A stretch of DNA of 64,000 bases from Microbacterium aurugineum (GTDB taxonomy: Bacteria > Actinomycetota > Actinomycetes > Actinomycetales > Microbacteriaceae). The notes beneath the pieces are model-generated. The model worked only from the letters and a program-made list of their open reading frames with translations, was not told where the DNA came from and did not search any database. Position numbers and translations under genes: made by a program. The DNA is taken from contig NZ_CP078078.1 in assembly GCF_023101205.1 (NCBI RefSeq), positions 744,001 to 808,000 of the forward strand, in the 5' to 3' direction. Positions 43,574 to 53,041 of the stretch are shown here, piece after piece (position 1 is the stretch's first letter; each line of letters begins with the position of its first letter).

Positions 43574-46372
43574 TCAGCTCTCCAGATGCGAACGGATCTC
43601 GGCGGCTTCACCGTGCCGACCGAGCGACTCGAAGACGTTGCCGAGTTCGAGTGCGGCCACCTGCAGCAGGGGAGGGTGGCCGGCGGCGTGCTCGATCGCA
43701 CTGCGGTAGACGGGTACCGCATCGGCTGACCTGTCGTTTCCGGCGAGCACGCGTCCGGCGAACAGCTCAGAGCTCCCTGCAGAGCCCAGGTCTCCGAGCG
43801 CGGCGAACCCATCGGCGGCGGTGAGCGCGGCCGCGACCGCCTCGTCGATCCGGCCGAGCTCGGCGAGAGCGCGACCGCGCGAATCCGTGACATCGGCGAG
43901 GAGCCACCCCGCCTCGTGCTGCTGCGCGAGCGCGGCGACCTCGTCGAAGAGCGCGAACGCCCGCGCGTCACCACGACCGCCGTACGCCTGCCCGAGACTG
44001 TGCAGCACCTCGGTCAGCGCTCCGACGGCGTCGGGTGCGCGGCGCACGATCTCGGCGGCCGCCTCCAGCAGCCCGATCGCGTCCTCCTGTTCGTCGAAGC
44101 GTGCGAGGATCTTTGCCTGCTCGGTCATCGACATCGCCTGATCGGCGTGCTCCTCGGCCTGGCCGAACAGTTCGGAGGCGTAGCCGTGCGCACCGACGGC
44201 CTGGCCGAACTCACCGGCCGCGCCCAGGGCGCGGGCCAGCATCGATGCCGTCATCGCACGGGAACCGGCGGCCACCTCCGCGATCTCCTCCCGTTGCAGC
44301 ACATCGCCGAACAGCTCCGCCGCTTCCTCCGCATCCCCGACCCGCAGCATGGCGCGCGCGAGACGGAAGTCGACCCCGGTGGAGTCGCCCCCGGCCTCTC
44401 CGGCGATCCGCGACGCGAGACGATAGCGCGAAACGGCCTTCTCAGGCTCTTCCGCGTCCTCCCAGAGGGCCCCGGCGAGCAGGTGCGCATCGCCGAGCGC
44501 GCGGGTCGCTCCCAGCTCGGCGAGCAGCCGGCAGACCTCGTCCGCATCGGTGGCGCCTTCGACGTAGCTGTCGGTGCCGCCGCGCACCCGCGCCCTGATC
44601 TGCAGGGCCTGTGCCCGGTGCCCGGTGCTGAGGTCGTCCTGGGCGAGGAAGCGGTCGAGCAACGTGATCGCCGGTTCCAGGTCGCCCTTGCTCAGCACCG
44701 CCGAGATCGCCAGCAGGGTCGTGGTGTTCGAGAGGCGCACGTCCTCGGCCTCGGCGAACGAGCGGGCGGCGACCTCTGCGAGATCCAGTGCCGCATCCGC
44801 CTCGCCCGCCTGCAGGTGCAGTGCGGCGCGGCTGATCGCGAGGTCACCGCGCGACCAGGCCGGAAGCGAAGCCGCGTCGGAGATCGCCTCTTCCAGCGCG
44901 GCGGTCGTCTCGGGGGTGTTCAGCCCGAAGGTCGCGAGCTCCAGGCGTTCCTCCAGCGCGGCTTGCTCCTCGCGACCGGCGGCCCGGAGCGCGGCGATGC
45001 GCTCGGGCAGCAGCTGCAGGGCCTCCTCGGCGCGGTCGAGGGCGATCAGGATGCCCAGACGCATCGACAGCAGCTGGGCGCGCTTGTCGGGGTCCTCCAC
45101 CGCGAGAGCCAGGGGGAGAGCGTCGAGGGTCTCGTGCTCGGCCCCGAACTGGGCGAGCTGCATCGCGCGCTCGAACCATCCGTCCGCATCCACCGGGGCG
45201 GCGGACGGGGTCGGGGCGACGAACGCGTCCGAGCGGATCGGCACGTCGTACTGCTCCGTGGCGAGGGCGCGCATCCGGTCCAGACTGCGGGCGTGTCCCC
45301 GGGTCCCGTCCCGCTCGTCGAACGCGGCGCCGATCCGCTCTGCGGCGGACCAGGCCGCCGCGGCGAGGTCGGTCGCGCTCCAGGGGCCGTCGTGCGCGCC
45401 GAAGAACGGGACGAGGGAGGGAGCGTCCGCACCGCGCACGGGGGTGTCGCCGTGCCCCGCGGCGGTGACCCGGTCCAGGGCCACGGCGAGGGCGGCGAGG
45501 GCGGCGAAATGCGCGTCGACGTTCAGTCCGTCGTGCGCCAGCCAGGCGATGTGCTTCTCCACCATGGTGAGTGCCCGCGCCTCGTTGCCCGTGATCGCGG
45601 CGAAGACGATGTTGTTGGCCACGATGCGGAGGTTGTCCGGGTTGTCCTTCGCCAGGCGGTAGCTGCGCAGGTGGGCGGTCTTCGCCTCCGCCGGGCGGCC
45701 GGCGCGGAGGTAGGGGAGCAGGGCCCGGGAGAGCGCATGCTCCGGCTCCTCGCCGCAGGAGAAGCCGCCCTCGATCATCTCCTCGACCAGCTGGATCGCC
45801 TCGTCGTCGCGGTCGGTGTCCGCATAAAAGCCGGCGACCTGACTGCGACCGCAGGCGTCGCAGTGACTGTGGTCGTCGCGGGGAGTGGCCTCGAGCTGCA
45901 CGCGCAGCGCCTCGGCATCGTCCATGCGACCGGCGTCCCACGCATCCTCGAAGCGTGCGGTGAGCACGCCGCTCAGGCCGAGTCCGGCGGCGCGGTAGTG
46001 TGCCTCCATGTCGTCCAGCACGGCGGCGATCTGCTCCTGCGAGAACGCGGGCGAGGACCGCAACGAGGAGGCCATCCACTTGAACTGCCACATCAGGTCG
46101 GCGCCGCCGTTGTCGAGGTCGGCGGGGAACCGCTGCGGATCCGCGTCATGGTGCGCGAGGCACCACGCGAACGAGTTCAGCATCACGTCGGTCGCGCCGC
46201 CCATGTTGGCCGAAGCGGTCTGCCGCATCCGCGCCTCGTACTCGAGGCGCTCGTCGCCGACCTCGACCGCCAACGCCACGGCTTCCGCGACGAGGGCCTG
46301 CTCGGCGGGGCCCCAGGGCGTGCGATCGATCTCCTCGATCAGCTGCTGGAAGCGCTTCTTCGGACGTGCCAT
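43574..46372 (-). CDS. Large tetratricopeptide-repeat protein partnered with the Hsp90-like ATPase
   Basis: A 932-residue, almost entirely helical soluble protein made of TPR-like repeats. Clear units occur near 470-560 and 640-900, such as ALDLAEVAARSFAEAED and QAIGLLEAA-like helices. A CxxC pair lies at Cys171 and Cys174 (HSHCDACGRS), with another Cys at 206, possibly a small metal site. I cannot assign an enzymatic role. It starts at MARPKKRF (46372) and lies 23 bp downstream of the Hsp90-like gene on the same strand. TPR proteins are classical Hsp90 co-chaperones, so the two probably act together; the client is unknown. Confidence 0.8.
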   Translation of the reverse strand: MARPKKRFQQLIEEIDRTPWGPAEQALVAEAVALAVEVGDERLEYEARMRQTASANMGGATDVMLNSFAWCLAHHDADPQRFPADLDNGGADLMWQFKWMASSLRSSPAFSQEQIAAVLDDMEAHYRAAGLGLSGVLTARFEDAWDAGRMDDAEALRVQLEATPRDDHSHCDACGRSQVAGFYADTDRDDEAIQLVEEMIEGGFSCGEEPEHALSRALLPYLRAGRPAEAKTAHLRSYRLAKDNPDNLRIVANNIVFAAITGNEARALTMVEKHIAWLAHDGLNVDAHFAALAALAVALDRVTAAGHGDTPVRGADAPSLVPFFGAHDGPWSATDLAAAAWSAAERIGAAFDERDGTRGHARSLDRMRALATEQYDVPIRSDAFVAPTPSAAPVDADGWFERAMQLAQFGAEHETLDALPLALAVEDPDKRAQLLSMRLGILIALDRAEEALQLLPERIAALRAAGREEQAALEERLELATFGLNTPETTAALEEAISDAASLPAWSRGDLAISRAALHLQAGEADAALDLAEVAARSFAEAEDVRLSNTTTLLAISAVLSKGDLEPAITLLDRFLAQDDLSTGHRAQALQIRARVRGGTDSYVEGATDADEVCRLLAELGATRALGDAHLLAGALWEDAEEPEKAVSRYRLASRIAGEAGGDSTGVDFRLARAMLRVGDAEEAAELFGDVLQREEIAEVAAGSRAMTASMLARALGAAGEFGQAVGAHGYASELFGQAEEHADQAMSMTEQAKILARFDEQEDAIGLLEAAAEIVRRAPDAVGALTEVLHSLGQAYGGRGDARAFALFDEVAALAQQHEAGWLLADVTDSRGRALAELGRIDEAVAAALTAADGFAALGDLGSAGSSELFAGRVLAGNDRSADAVPVYRSAIEHAAGHPPLLQVAALELGNVFESLGRHGEAAEIRSHLES

Positions 46373-46395
46373 GGACGGAACCCTTCGATGGAGAG

Positions 46396-48219
46396 TCAGC
46401 GGACGTCGTCGAAGGGGATCTGATCCCCTTCGAGGCCGGCCGAGAGCGAGACGAGATCGGCGAGCGCACTCGTCATGAGCGCGCGGTCGGCGTCGGCGAG
46501 CGGATGGTGCCCGGCGAGCAGCGCCTGGATGTAGAGGAGCTGCACCGTGCGGGCGAACACGGCGTCGTCGTGCACGCGCACCAGCGCGCGGACGACACGG
46601 TTCGACCAGTTCAGGCACAGACGGGCACGGAGATCTTCCTGGCGTCCGGACGACAGCGTCCGGTCGATGCGGTCCAGCACCCCGCCCCAGAGCGCCCCGG
46701 TGACGCCCTTGGTGCGGCCGCGGTCGATCGCGCGCAGCACCTCGGGGTCGGCGACGTAGAGTCCTGCGAGGTCGGGGCGGTCGATGGAGCGCACCACCAC
46801 GGAGCATCCGGATGCCGTGAGCACGGCCTCGGCGCGGGCCTCCAGTGCGACGGCGGCATCGCGGTCGTCGAGCGGCGGAGGATCGAGGCGGTCCAGCTCG
46901 GCGGTCACATCGACCTGCTCGACCGTGACGTGCGGGTACAGGTCGGGAAGCATCCGGATCAGATCGGCGTCGTAGAGATACCCTCCGTTGACCAGGACCT
47001 CGCCGCCGGGGGAGATGCCGGCCACCTGGCGGAACTCGTCCACGGTGTTCGCGTACCGGATGTGCGGGTGACGCTCGACGAGGTCGCCGATCCGGAGGGT
47101 GCCGTGCGTCGTCTCGACGGTCAGCCAGCGGGAGATGAAACGGGCCAACTCCTCGTCGTGGCGGACGAGCGACTTCAGCCCGACCTCGTGCACGGCGACG
47201 AACTGCGCCAGGCGGTGCGGCTCGCTCAGTCCGAGCTCGAGCACCCAGCGGCGGATGCCGGCGCCGAGCTGCTCGCGCACGCGCTCCAGGGCGTCGTCCT
47301 CGACGAGCGACTCCCGGCTCGCGGTGGGTGCGAGCCCGGTGGAATCCACCACGGCGCGGACGAAGAAGGCCCACTCGGGCAGTACGTCGTCGACGCGCTC
47401 GGAGAGGAGCATCCGTCCCAGATACATGCGCGTCGCCTGACGTGCACCGGGAGGCGGGGCGTAGGGCAGCACGTAGGCGAGGCCGCGGGTGCCGGTGGCC
47501 GGCTCGCTCAGCTCGATGACATCGAGAGGGCCGGCCCCGAGGAGGTCGCGTCCGTAGCTCACGGCGGCCTCCGGGTCCTGCGCGGCGTCGAGGAAGGGCG
47601 CGTCGCGGGTGATGTCGATGTCGCCGGAGGCGGTGTCGATCGTGACCCGCACCGGCAGGAACTCCCCGAACGTCGTCGCCAGCTCGTGCACGCTGGCCGG
47701 GCGCAGCAGGTCTCCGGCGTCGAAGCGCGGGACGAGGTGCACGCTGGTGCCGATCGGCAGGTCCTCGTCGATCTCGGCCACCTGGAACGTGCCGTCCGCA
47801 CTTCCCGTCCACTCCACGCAGGCCCCGCCGCGGGCGCTGCGGGAGCGGATGACGATCGTGTCGGCGACCATGAAGCAGCTCAGCAGTCCGATGCCGAACT
47901 GTCCGAGGTAGTCGCTGCGCGGCAGGTCGAAGATGTCGCGCTTGGAGCTTCGGCCGACGGTCGCGAGCAGATCGGCGACCTCGGTCGCGGTGAGCCCCAC
48001 GCCGTCGTCGCGCAGCACGAACTCGCCGCTCTCGGCGGTCAGCGGAGTGATCCGGATGCGTCCGCCCCCGCCGTCGACCTCGCGACGCGCCGTGATCGCG
48101 TCGCGGGCGTTCTGCAGAAGCTCCCGCAGGTACACCCGGGGGCTGGAGTAGATGTGTCGACTGAGCAGATCGACGACTCCGCGCAGATCCACTTGGAACT
48201 GCTGCACTTCAGCGCTCAC
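46396..48219 (-). CDS. Hsp90-family (HtpG-like) ATPase
   Basis: A 607-residue protein with the GHKL ATPase of Hsp90. It shows LRELLQNARDAI (31-42, Glu33 and Asn37), LRDDGVGL (69-76), a lid segment VGRSSKRDIF (88-97) and YLGQFGIGLLSCFMVAD (104-120). The middle domain follows, with ASRESLVEDDALERVREQLG, the stretch that in HtpG carries the catalytic-loop Arg. It diverges from canonical HtpG in the C-terminal part, so dimerisation and clients may differ. The GTG start at 48219 follows GGAGGAGGGAG. It is co-directional with the TPR gene. Confidence 0.85.
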   Translation of the reverse strand: MSAEVQQFQVDLRGVVDLLSRHIYSSPRVYLRELLQNARDAITARREVDGGGGRIRITPLTAESGEFVLRDDGVGLTATEVADLLATVGRSSKRDIFDLPRSDYLGQFGIGLLSCFMVADTIVIRSRSARGGACVEWTGSADGTFQVAEIDEDLPIGTSVHLVPRFDAGDLLRPASVHELATTFGEFLPVRVTIDTASGDIDITRDAPFLDAAQDPEAAVSYGRDLLGAGPLDVIELSEPATGTRGLAYVLPYAPPPGARQATRMYLGRMLLSERVDDVLPEWAFFVRAVVDSTGLAPTASRESLVEDDALERVREQLGAGIRRWVLELGLSEPHRLAQFVAVHEVGLKSLVRHDEELARFISRWLTVETTHGTLRIGDLVERHPHIRYANTVDEFRQVAGISPGGEVLVNGGYLYDADLIRMLPDLYPHVTVEQVDVTAELDRLDPPPLDDRDAAVALEARAEAVLTASGCSVVVRSIDRPDLAGLYVADPEVLRAIDRGRTKGVTGALWGGVLDRIDRTLSSGRQEDLRARLCLNWSNRVVRALVRVHDDAVFARTVQLLYIQALLAGHHPLADADRALMTSALADLVSLSAGLEGDQIPFDDVR

Positions 48220-48415
48220 CGGCGCTCCCTCCTCCTGCACACGCTCGCCGAGCCTAACAAGAACACGCCATCGCGATCCCCGGTTCGGCGCGACCGGATC
48301 GATGCCGTATGCTTGTGGGGCAGTTGTTGTCTGCATTCTTTCGCCATGCCTGGGGTCTCCCGATCACGGTCACGGCGGCAGAATGGGGAGAACACCCCGA
48401 GACCTCCCGGTCTCT

Positions 48416-48488
<73 letters not shown>

Positions 48489-48528
48489 CGCGTCAGCGCA
48501 ACGCTGACACACGAAAGGTACATTCAGG

Positions 48529-48801
48529 ATGGATCAGGACGAACCGCGCGGCGAGGTCGTCGCGGCCGGCGCCACCCGCGAGAAGAAGGGCAACCCCTTC
48601 TCCCGGTTCTTCGGGAGCATCGCCCTGTTCATCCGCCAGGTCATCGCCGAGCTCCGCAAGGTCGTCACCCCGACTCGCAAGGAGCTGTTCAAGTTCACCG
48701 GTGTCGTGCTCGTCTTCGTGATCATCGTCATGGGCATCGTCTACGGCTTGGACACGCTGTTCGCATTCGTGACGCACTGGGTGTTCGGAATCCCTGGCTG
48801 A
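48529..48801 (+). CDS. secE: Preprotein translocase subunit SecE
   Basis: A 90-residue single-span subunit of the SecYEG channel that clamps SecY. The charged N-terminus is followed by the conserved amphipathic helix (FIRQVIAELRKVVTPTRKEL, about 34-53) and one membrane helix (about 58-80). It starts 40 bp after the tRNA. AAAGGTACATTCAGG precedes the ATG. It is followed by nusG in the universal secE-nusG-rplKA order. Confidence 0.97.
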   Translation: MDQDEPRGEVVAAGATREKKGNPFSRFFGSIALFIRQVIAELRKVVTPTRKELFKFTGVVLVFVIIVMGIVYGLDTLFAFVTHWVFGIPG

Positions 48802-48843
48802 TGACCCCCGCGGCTCACGCCGCAGCTATGGAGAAGAAGCAAC

Positions 48844-49878
48844 GTGTCTGAACGATATTCCGACGACGCCGACTGGGCGACCGCCGCAGAGCAGTCCAGC
48901 GAGGAGGACGAGGCCCAGGAGGGCAACGTCCTCGCCGCGGAGGAGCTCTCGGTCACCTCGGCCGAGCACGTCGCGGTCCACGTCGAAGGCGAAGACGGCG
49001 AAGAAGACGGCACGGAAGACATCGACATCGACATCGACGACCCGGAGGCGGACGCGATCGTGAACGACGCTCTCAACCTGGACGAAGCGGCAGAGTCTGA
49101 GGCTGCCGCTGAGGTCCTCAACGAATCTGTGGCCGAAGAGGCCGCCGACCACGACGCGGCTGCGGCCGAAGAGGTCACCCCCTACGACGGTCCCGAGGTC
49201 GGTGCCGATGAAGTCCAGAGCGACGAGGACTCCGCGGCGGACGAGGGTGCGGAAGAAGACCCGTACGAGGCCTTCCGTATGGACCTGCGCATGCTCCCCG
49301 GCAAGTGGTACGTCATCCACTCCTACGCCGGTTTCGAGCGCAAGGTGAAGGCGAACATCGAGCAGCGCAAGTCGACGCTCGAGGTCGAGGACGAGATCTA
49401 CCAGGTCGAGGTCCCGATGGAAGACGTGGTCGAGATCAAGAACGGCCAGCGCAAGATGGTCACCCGCGTGCGCATCCCCGGCTACGTGCTGGTGCGCATG
49501 GAGCTCACGGAAGACACCTGGTCGGTCGTGCGTCACACCCCGGGTGTCACCGGCTTCGTGGGCAACGCTCACAACCCGACGCCGCTGCGCTTCGAAGAGG
49601 CCTTCAACATGCTGAAGTCGCTCGTCGAGGTCAAGGACGTCCCCACGGCCAAGAACATCGCGTCGAAGGGCGGCGTCGCCGTCGCTCGTCCGCTCCCCGC
49701 CGAGGTCGACTTCGAGGTCGGCGAGACCATCACGATCAAGGAAGGCTCGTTCGCGGGGCTTCCCGGTTCGATCAGCGAGATCAAGCCCGAGAGCGGCAAG
49801 CTCACGGTCCTCGTCTCGCTCTTCGAGCGCGAGACCCCGGTCGAGCTGTCGTTCGACCAGGTCACCAAGATGGTCTGA
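48844..49878 (+). CDS. nusG: Transcription termination/antitermination factor NusG with long acidic N-terminus
   Basis: A 344-residue protein. The NusG N-terminal domain starts near residue 152 ([22 protein letters not shown], by position) and the KOW domain is at the end ([21 protein letters not shown]). Residues 1-145 are an acidic, Ala/Glu/Asp-rich extension, including IDIDIDD near 60-66, with no predicted fold. NusG binds RNA polymerase, links it to Rho or to the ribosome, and controls pausing. Actinobacterial NusGs often carry such extensions; this one is long. The GTG start follows GGAGAAG. It is followed by a hairpin at 49894-49929. Confidence 0.96.
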   Translation: MSERYSDDADWATAAEQSSEEDEAQEGNVLAAEELSVTSAEHVAVHVEGEDGEEDGTEDIDIDIDDPEADAIVNDALNLDEAAESEAAAEVLNESVAEEAADHDAAAAEEVTPYDGPEVGADEVQSDEDSAADEGAEEDPYEAFRMDLRMLPGKWYVIHSYAGFERKVKANIEQRKSTLEVEDEIYQVEVPMEDVVEIKNGQRKMVTRVRIPGYVLVRMELTEDTWSVVRHTPGVTGFVGNAHNPTPLRFEEAFNMLKSLVEVKDVPTAKNIASKGGVAVARPLPAEVDFEVGETITIKEGSFAGLPGSISEIKPESGKLTVLVSLFERETPVELSFDQVTKMV

Positions 49879-49893
49879 CGCACACATCCTTCA

Positions 49894-49929
49894 CGAGAAC
49901 GGCCGTCCCTTTCGGGGCGGCCGTTCTCG
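49894..49929 (+). terminator. Terminator after nusG
   Basis: CGAGAACGGCCGTCCC (49894-49909) and GGGGCGGCCGTTCTCG (49914-49929) form a 16-bp stem with one G-T pair and a TTTC loop, 16 bp after the nusG stop. It separates secE-nusG from rplK-rplA. Confidence 0.75.
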
Positions 49930-49930
49930 C

Positions 49931-50108
49931 GTCCCCCCGTCCCCCGGTCCCCCGGTCCCCCGGTCCCCCCGTCCTCCGGTTGCGGGATCAAATACGCGCC
50001 CGGGAACCCTCCGCGAGGAACGTTTTCGATCCCGCAACCGGCAGGGACGGGAGGGGACGGGCGGGGACGGACGGGAGGGAACGGGACGGGGACGGGACGG
50101 GGCGGGGG
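49931..50108. repeat. Pyrimidine tract, 66-nt palindrome and G-rich tract between nusG and rplK
   Basis: This gene-free stretch (49879-50231) has a C-rich run of CCCCCGGT-like repeats (49931-49978), a large inverted repeat with perfect 14-bp arms CCGGTTGCGGGATC and GATCCCGCAACCGG (49976-50041), then a purine run of GGGACGG-like repeats (50041-50108) on the same strand. The G-run ends just before the rplK promoter. It may form G-quadruplex or cruciform DNA; no ORF with coding character is present. Confidence 0.8.
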
Positions 50109-50114
50109 ATGAGG

Positions 50115-50231
50115 TAAGATTGTGTGGTTTGTGTGCCGCTTCGGCGTGCGCAGAGACGACCACGGTTCGGAAACGCCGGATCTGTGGGAGAAGCGGATGC
50201 TCCGGCATCCGATTCGATGAAAGGAAAGAGA
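50115..50231 (+). promoter_or_regulatory. rplK promoter and leader
   Basis: TAAGAT (50115-50120) is a good -10 box; its -35 position falls in the G-rich tract and has no consensus. The leader of about 105 nt holds a hairpin GGATGC-TCC-GGCATCC (50193-50208) and AAAGGAAAGAG before the ATG at 50232. It is the likely place for L1-type feedback control of rplKA, which is known in other bacteria and not visible in detail here. Confidence 0.55.
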
Positions 50232-50663
50232 ATGGCACCGAAGAAGAAGGTGACCGGCCTGATCAAGCTTCAGATCAACGCCGGTGCAGCCAACCCGGCG
50301 CCGCCGATCGGCCCCGCGCTCGGTCAGCATGGCGTCAACATCATGGAGTTCTGCAAGGCGTACAACGCCGCGACCGAGTCGCAGCGCGGCAACGTCATCC
50401 CCGTCGAGATCACCGTCTACGAGGACCGCAGCTTCACGTTCATCCTGAAGACCCCGCCCGCCGCGGAGCTCATCAAGAAGGCCGCTGGCGTCGCCAAGGG
50501 CTCTTCGACCCCGCACACCGTCAAGGTCGCGAAGATCACCAAGGACCAGGTCCGTCAGATCGCAGAGACCAAGCAGGCCGACCTGAACGCGAACGACGTC
50601 GAGGCTGCTATCTCGATCATCGCCGGCACCGCCCGTTCCATGGGCATCACGGTCGAGGGCTGA
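50232..50663 (+). CDS. rplK: 50S ribosomal protein L11
   Basis: A 143-residue protein with the L11 signature. The N-terminal [36 protein letters not shown] is intact by position (9-44), including the proline-rich hinge, and the C-terminal rRNA-binding domain has [15 protein letters not shown]11 forms the GTPase-associated centre with 23S rRNA. It is followed by rplA after 11 bp (TGAGGAGAATAATC with an overlapping Shine-Dalgarno). The chosen ATG at 50232 is the standard MAPKKKV start; an upstream MKGKR reading lacks support. Confidence 0.99.
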
Positions 50664-50674
50664 GGAGAATAATC

Positions 50675-51364
50675 ATGGCTACCAAGTCCAAGGCTTACAA
50701 GGCTGCCGCCGAGAAGATCGAGGCAGACCGTTTCTACACCCCGGCCGAGGCCGTCGCCCTCGCGAAGGAGACCGGCTCGTCGAAGTTCGACTCGACCGTC
50801 GAGGTCGCGCTGAAGCTCGCTGTCGACCCCCGCAAGGCGGACCAGATGGTGCGCGGCACCGTCATCCTGCCCCACGGCACCGGTAAGACCGCCCGCGTCA
50901 TCGTCTTCGCCACCGGCCCCGCGGCCGAGGCAGCGATCGCCGCAGGTGCGGATGAGGTCGGCGGCGCCGAGCTCATCCAGAAGGTCGCCGACGGCTGGAC
51001 CAACTTCGACGCCGCGGTCTCCACCCCGGAGCTCATGGGCCAGGTCGGTCGTCTCGGAAAGGTGCTCGGACCGCGCGGTCTGATGCCGAACCCGAAGACC
51101 GGCACCGTGACCCCGAACCCGGCCAAGGCCGTCGAGGAGATCAAGGGCGGAAAGATCGAGTTCCGCGTCGACAAGCACGCCAACGTGCACTTCGTCGTCG
51201 GCAAGGCCTCCTTCACCGCAGAGCAGCTGGGCGAGAACATCGGCGCAGCGCTCGAGGAGATCGTCCGCCTCAAGCCGTCGAGCTCGAAGGGCCGTTACAT
51301 CCAGAAGGGCGCCGTGTCGACCACGTTCGGCCCCGGCATCCCGCTGGACGTCAACGCCATCTGA
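50675..51364 (+). CDS. rplA: 50S ribosomal protein L1
   Basis: A 229-residue L1 protein with [21 protein letters not shown] (about 126-146) and the C-terminal [21 protein letters not shown]1 binds the 23S L1 stalk and, in other bacteria, represses its own rplKA mRNA. GAGGAGAATAATC precedes the ATG. In most genomes rplJ-rplL follow closely; here rplA is followed by a terminator and 11 kb of unrelated genes. Confidence 0.99.
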   Translation: MATKSKAYKAAAEKIEADRFYTPAEAVALAKETGSSKFDSTVEVALKLAVDPRKADQMVRGTVILPHGTGKTARVIVFATGPAAEAAIAAGADEVGGAELIQKVADGWTNFDAAVSTPELMGQVGRLGKVLGPRGLMPNPKTGTVTPNPAKAVEEIKGGKIEFRVDKHANVHFVVGKASFTAEQLGENIGAALEEIVRLKPSSSKGRYIQKGAVSTTFGPGIPLDVNAI

Positions 51365-51379
51365 GTCTGACTCGCAGAG

Positions 51380-51407
51380 AACGCCCCCGGGTTCGCCCGG
51401 GGGCGTT
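51380..51407 (+). terminator. Terminator after rplA
   Basis: AACGCCCCCGGG (51380-51391), loop TTCG and CCCGGGGGCGTT (51396-51407) form a perfect 12-bp stem followed by TTTTC, 16 bp after the rplA stop. It resembles the terminator after rplL (63548-63577), with the same CCCGGG-TTCG-CCCGGG core. Confidence 0.9.
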
Positions 51408-51550
51408 TTCGCGTCCCTGCACCCGGCTCCGCGTGCGCGGTGAAACGAAACGTCATCGGATGAGGGAAACCGGCGGCCCCCGCGTACTGTGAGGAAGTTC
51501 CCGCGCCGGTCACGTAAACTCGCACCGCGCTTCACACCCCAGGAGGGTCC

Positions 51551-52372
51551 ATGTCCCGTCGTCTCATCGCCGTCACCGCACTCGTCGCCGCTGCCGCGGT
51601 GCTCACCGCCTGCAGCGGGTCGAGCACCCCCGCGAGTACTCCGGGCGGCGGAGAGGGATCCGCGAACGCCGACTTCGGGCTGGTGCAGGAGGGCACCCTC
51701 ACAGTCGCGACCGAAGGCACCTATCGGCCCTTCAGCTTCCACGACGACGGCGGCGCGGGCGACCTCACGGGCTTCGACGTGGAGATCATCCAGGCCGTCG
51801 CCGACAAGCTGGGCCTCGAGGTGAAGTTCCAGGAGACGCAGTGGGATGCGATCTTCGCCGGGCTGGATGCGGGACGGTTCGACGTCATCGCGAACCAGGT
51901 GTCGGTCAACGACGAGCGCGAGGCGAAGTACCTCTTCAGCACGCCGTACACGGTCTCGCCCGGCGTCATCGTGGTGGCGGACGACGACGACTCGATCTCG
52001 TCCTTCGCTGATCTCGACGGCAAGTCCACCGCGCAGTCGCTCACGAGCAACTGGTATGAGCTGGCCACGGATTCGGGGGCCAAGGTCGAAGCGGTCGAGG
52101 GCTGGGCTCAAGCCGTCGAGCTGCTGCGCCAGGGGCGTGTGGATGCGACGGTCAACGACAAGCTGACCTTCCTCGACTACGAGACCACCAACAGCCCCAC
52201 CGGCCTGAAGATCGCGGCCGAGACGGACGAGGCCGGCACCCAGGCCTTCGTCTTCACCAAGGACAAGGAAGCGCTGGTCGAGGCCGTCGACGGCGCGCTC
52301 GAGGAGCTCCGCGCCGACGGCACCCTGGCCGAGATCAGCGACAAGTACTTCGGCGAAGACGTCACGAAGTAG
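51551..52372 (+). CDS. Polar amino acid (cystine-type) ABC substrate-binding lipoprotein
   Basis: A 273-residue lipoprotein with LTAC (Cys21) and a family 3 solute-binding fold. The stretches EGTLTVATEGTYRPFSF (about 47-63), LTGFDVEIIQAVADKLGLEV (about 74-93) and RFDVIANQVSVNDEREAKYLFSTPY (about 113-137, cited by position) resemble FliY/TcyJ-type cystine receptors. The ligand is probably cystine or a related amino acid. AGGAGGG precedes the ATG, and TAAACT (51515-51520) is a possible -10 box. First gene of a three-gene importer. Confidence 0.85.
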   Translation: MSRRLIAVTALVAAAAVLTACSGSSTPASTPGGGEGSANADFGLVQEGTLTVATEGTYRPFSFHDDGGAGDLTGFDVEIIQAVADKLGLEVKFQETQWDAIFAGLDAGRFDVIANQVSVNDEREAKYLFSTPYTVSPGVIVVADDDDSISSFADLDGKSTAQSLTSNWYELATDSGAKVEAVEGWAQAVELLRQGRVDATVNDKLTFLDYETTNSPTGLKIAAETDEAGTQAFVFTKDKEALVEAVDGALEELRADGTLAEISDKYFGEDVTK

Positions 52373-52375
52373 CCG

Positions 52376-53041
52376 ATGGAGAGTCCCTGGCAGCTGTTCC
52401 TCGATGCGCTCGGGCCGATCGCCTGGGCGGGTCTGACGGCGACGGTGCCGCTCGCGTTGCTGTCGTTCGCGCTGGGACTCGCGATCGCGGTCGGTGTCGC
52501 GCTCATGCGGATCTCGGTGAATCCGGTGGTCGCGGGGGTCGCGCGCTTCTACATCTCCGTGATCCGGGGCACGCCCATGCTCGTGCAGCTGTTCGTGATC
52601 TTCTACGGCATGCCGTCGGTAGGGATCACGCTGGACCCGTGGCCGAGCGCGATCATCGCACTGTCGCTCAACGTCGGCGGCTACGGTGCCGAGGTCGTGC
52701 GTGCGGCGATCCTCTCCGTCCCGAAGGGGCAGTGGGAGGCCGCCTACACGGTCGGCATGAATCGCACGCGGACGCTCACGCGCATCATCCTGCCCCAGGC
52801 GGCGCGGGTGTCGGTGCCGCCGCTGTCGAACACCTTCATCTCCCTCGTCAAGGACACCTCTCTCACCTCGCTGATCCTGGTCACGGAACTGTTCAAGGTG
52901 GCGCAGCAGATCGCCGCGACGACCCTCGAGTTCATGGTGGTGTACCTCGCGGCCGCGCTGGTCTACTGGGTGTTCTGCCTGGTGCTCTCCTTCGGACAGA
53001 GCGCCCTCGAGAGGAGGCTTGACAGCCGTGTCGCCCACTGA
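52376..53041 (+). CDS. Polar amino acid ABC permease
   Basis: A 221-residue His/Glu/Gln/Arg/opine-family permease (HisMQ type) with four to five membrane helices. The conserved start [23 protein letters not shown] (about 58-80, by position) and [26 protein letters not shown]-loop region (about 104-126) are clear. It starts 3 bp after the binding protein. It overlaps the ATPase start by 14 bp. Confidence 0.92.
   Translation: MESPWQLFLDALGPIAWAGLTATVPLALLSFALGLAIAVGVALMRISVNPVVAGVARFYISVIRGTPMLVQLFVIFYGMPSVGITLDPWPSAIIALSLNVGGYGAEVVRAAILSVPKGQWEAAYTVGMNRTRTLTRIILPQAARVSVPPLSNTFISLVKDTSLTSLILVTELFKVAQQIAATTLEFMVVYLAAALVYWVFCLVLSFGQSALERRLDSRVAH

Noticed and set aside
46373..47812. N-terminal extension of the TPR protein to 1412 residues
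   Set aside because: The extension overlaps the Hsp90-like gene in another frame and is Arg/Pro-rich. MARPKKRF at 46372 with an upstream AAGGG is the natural start.
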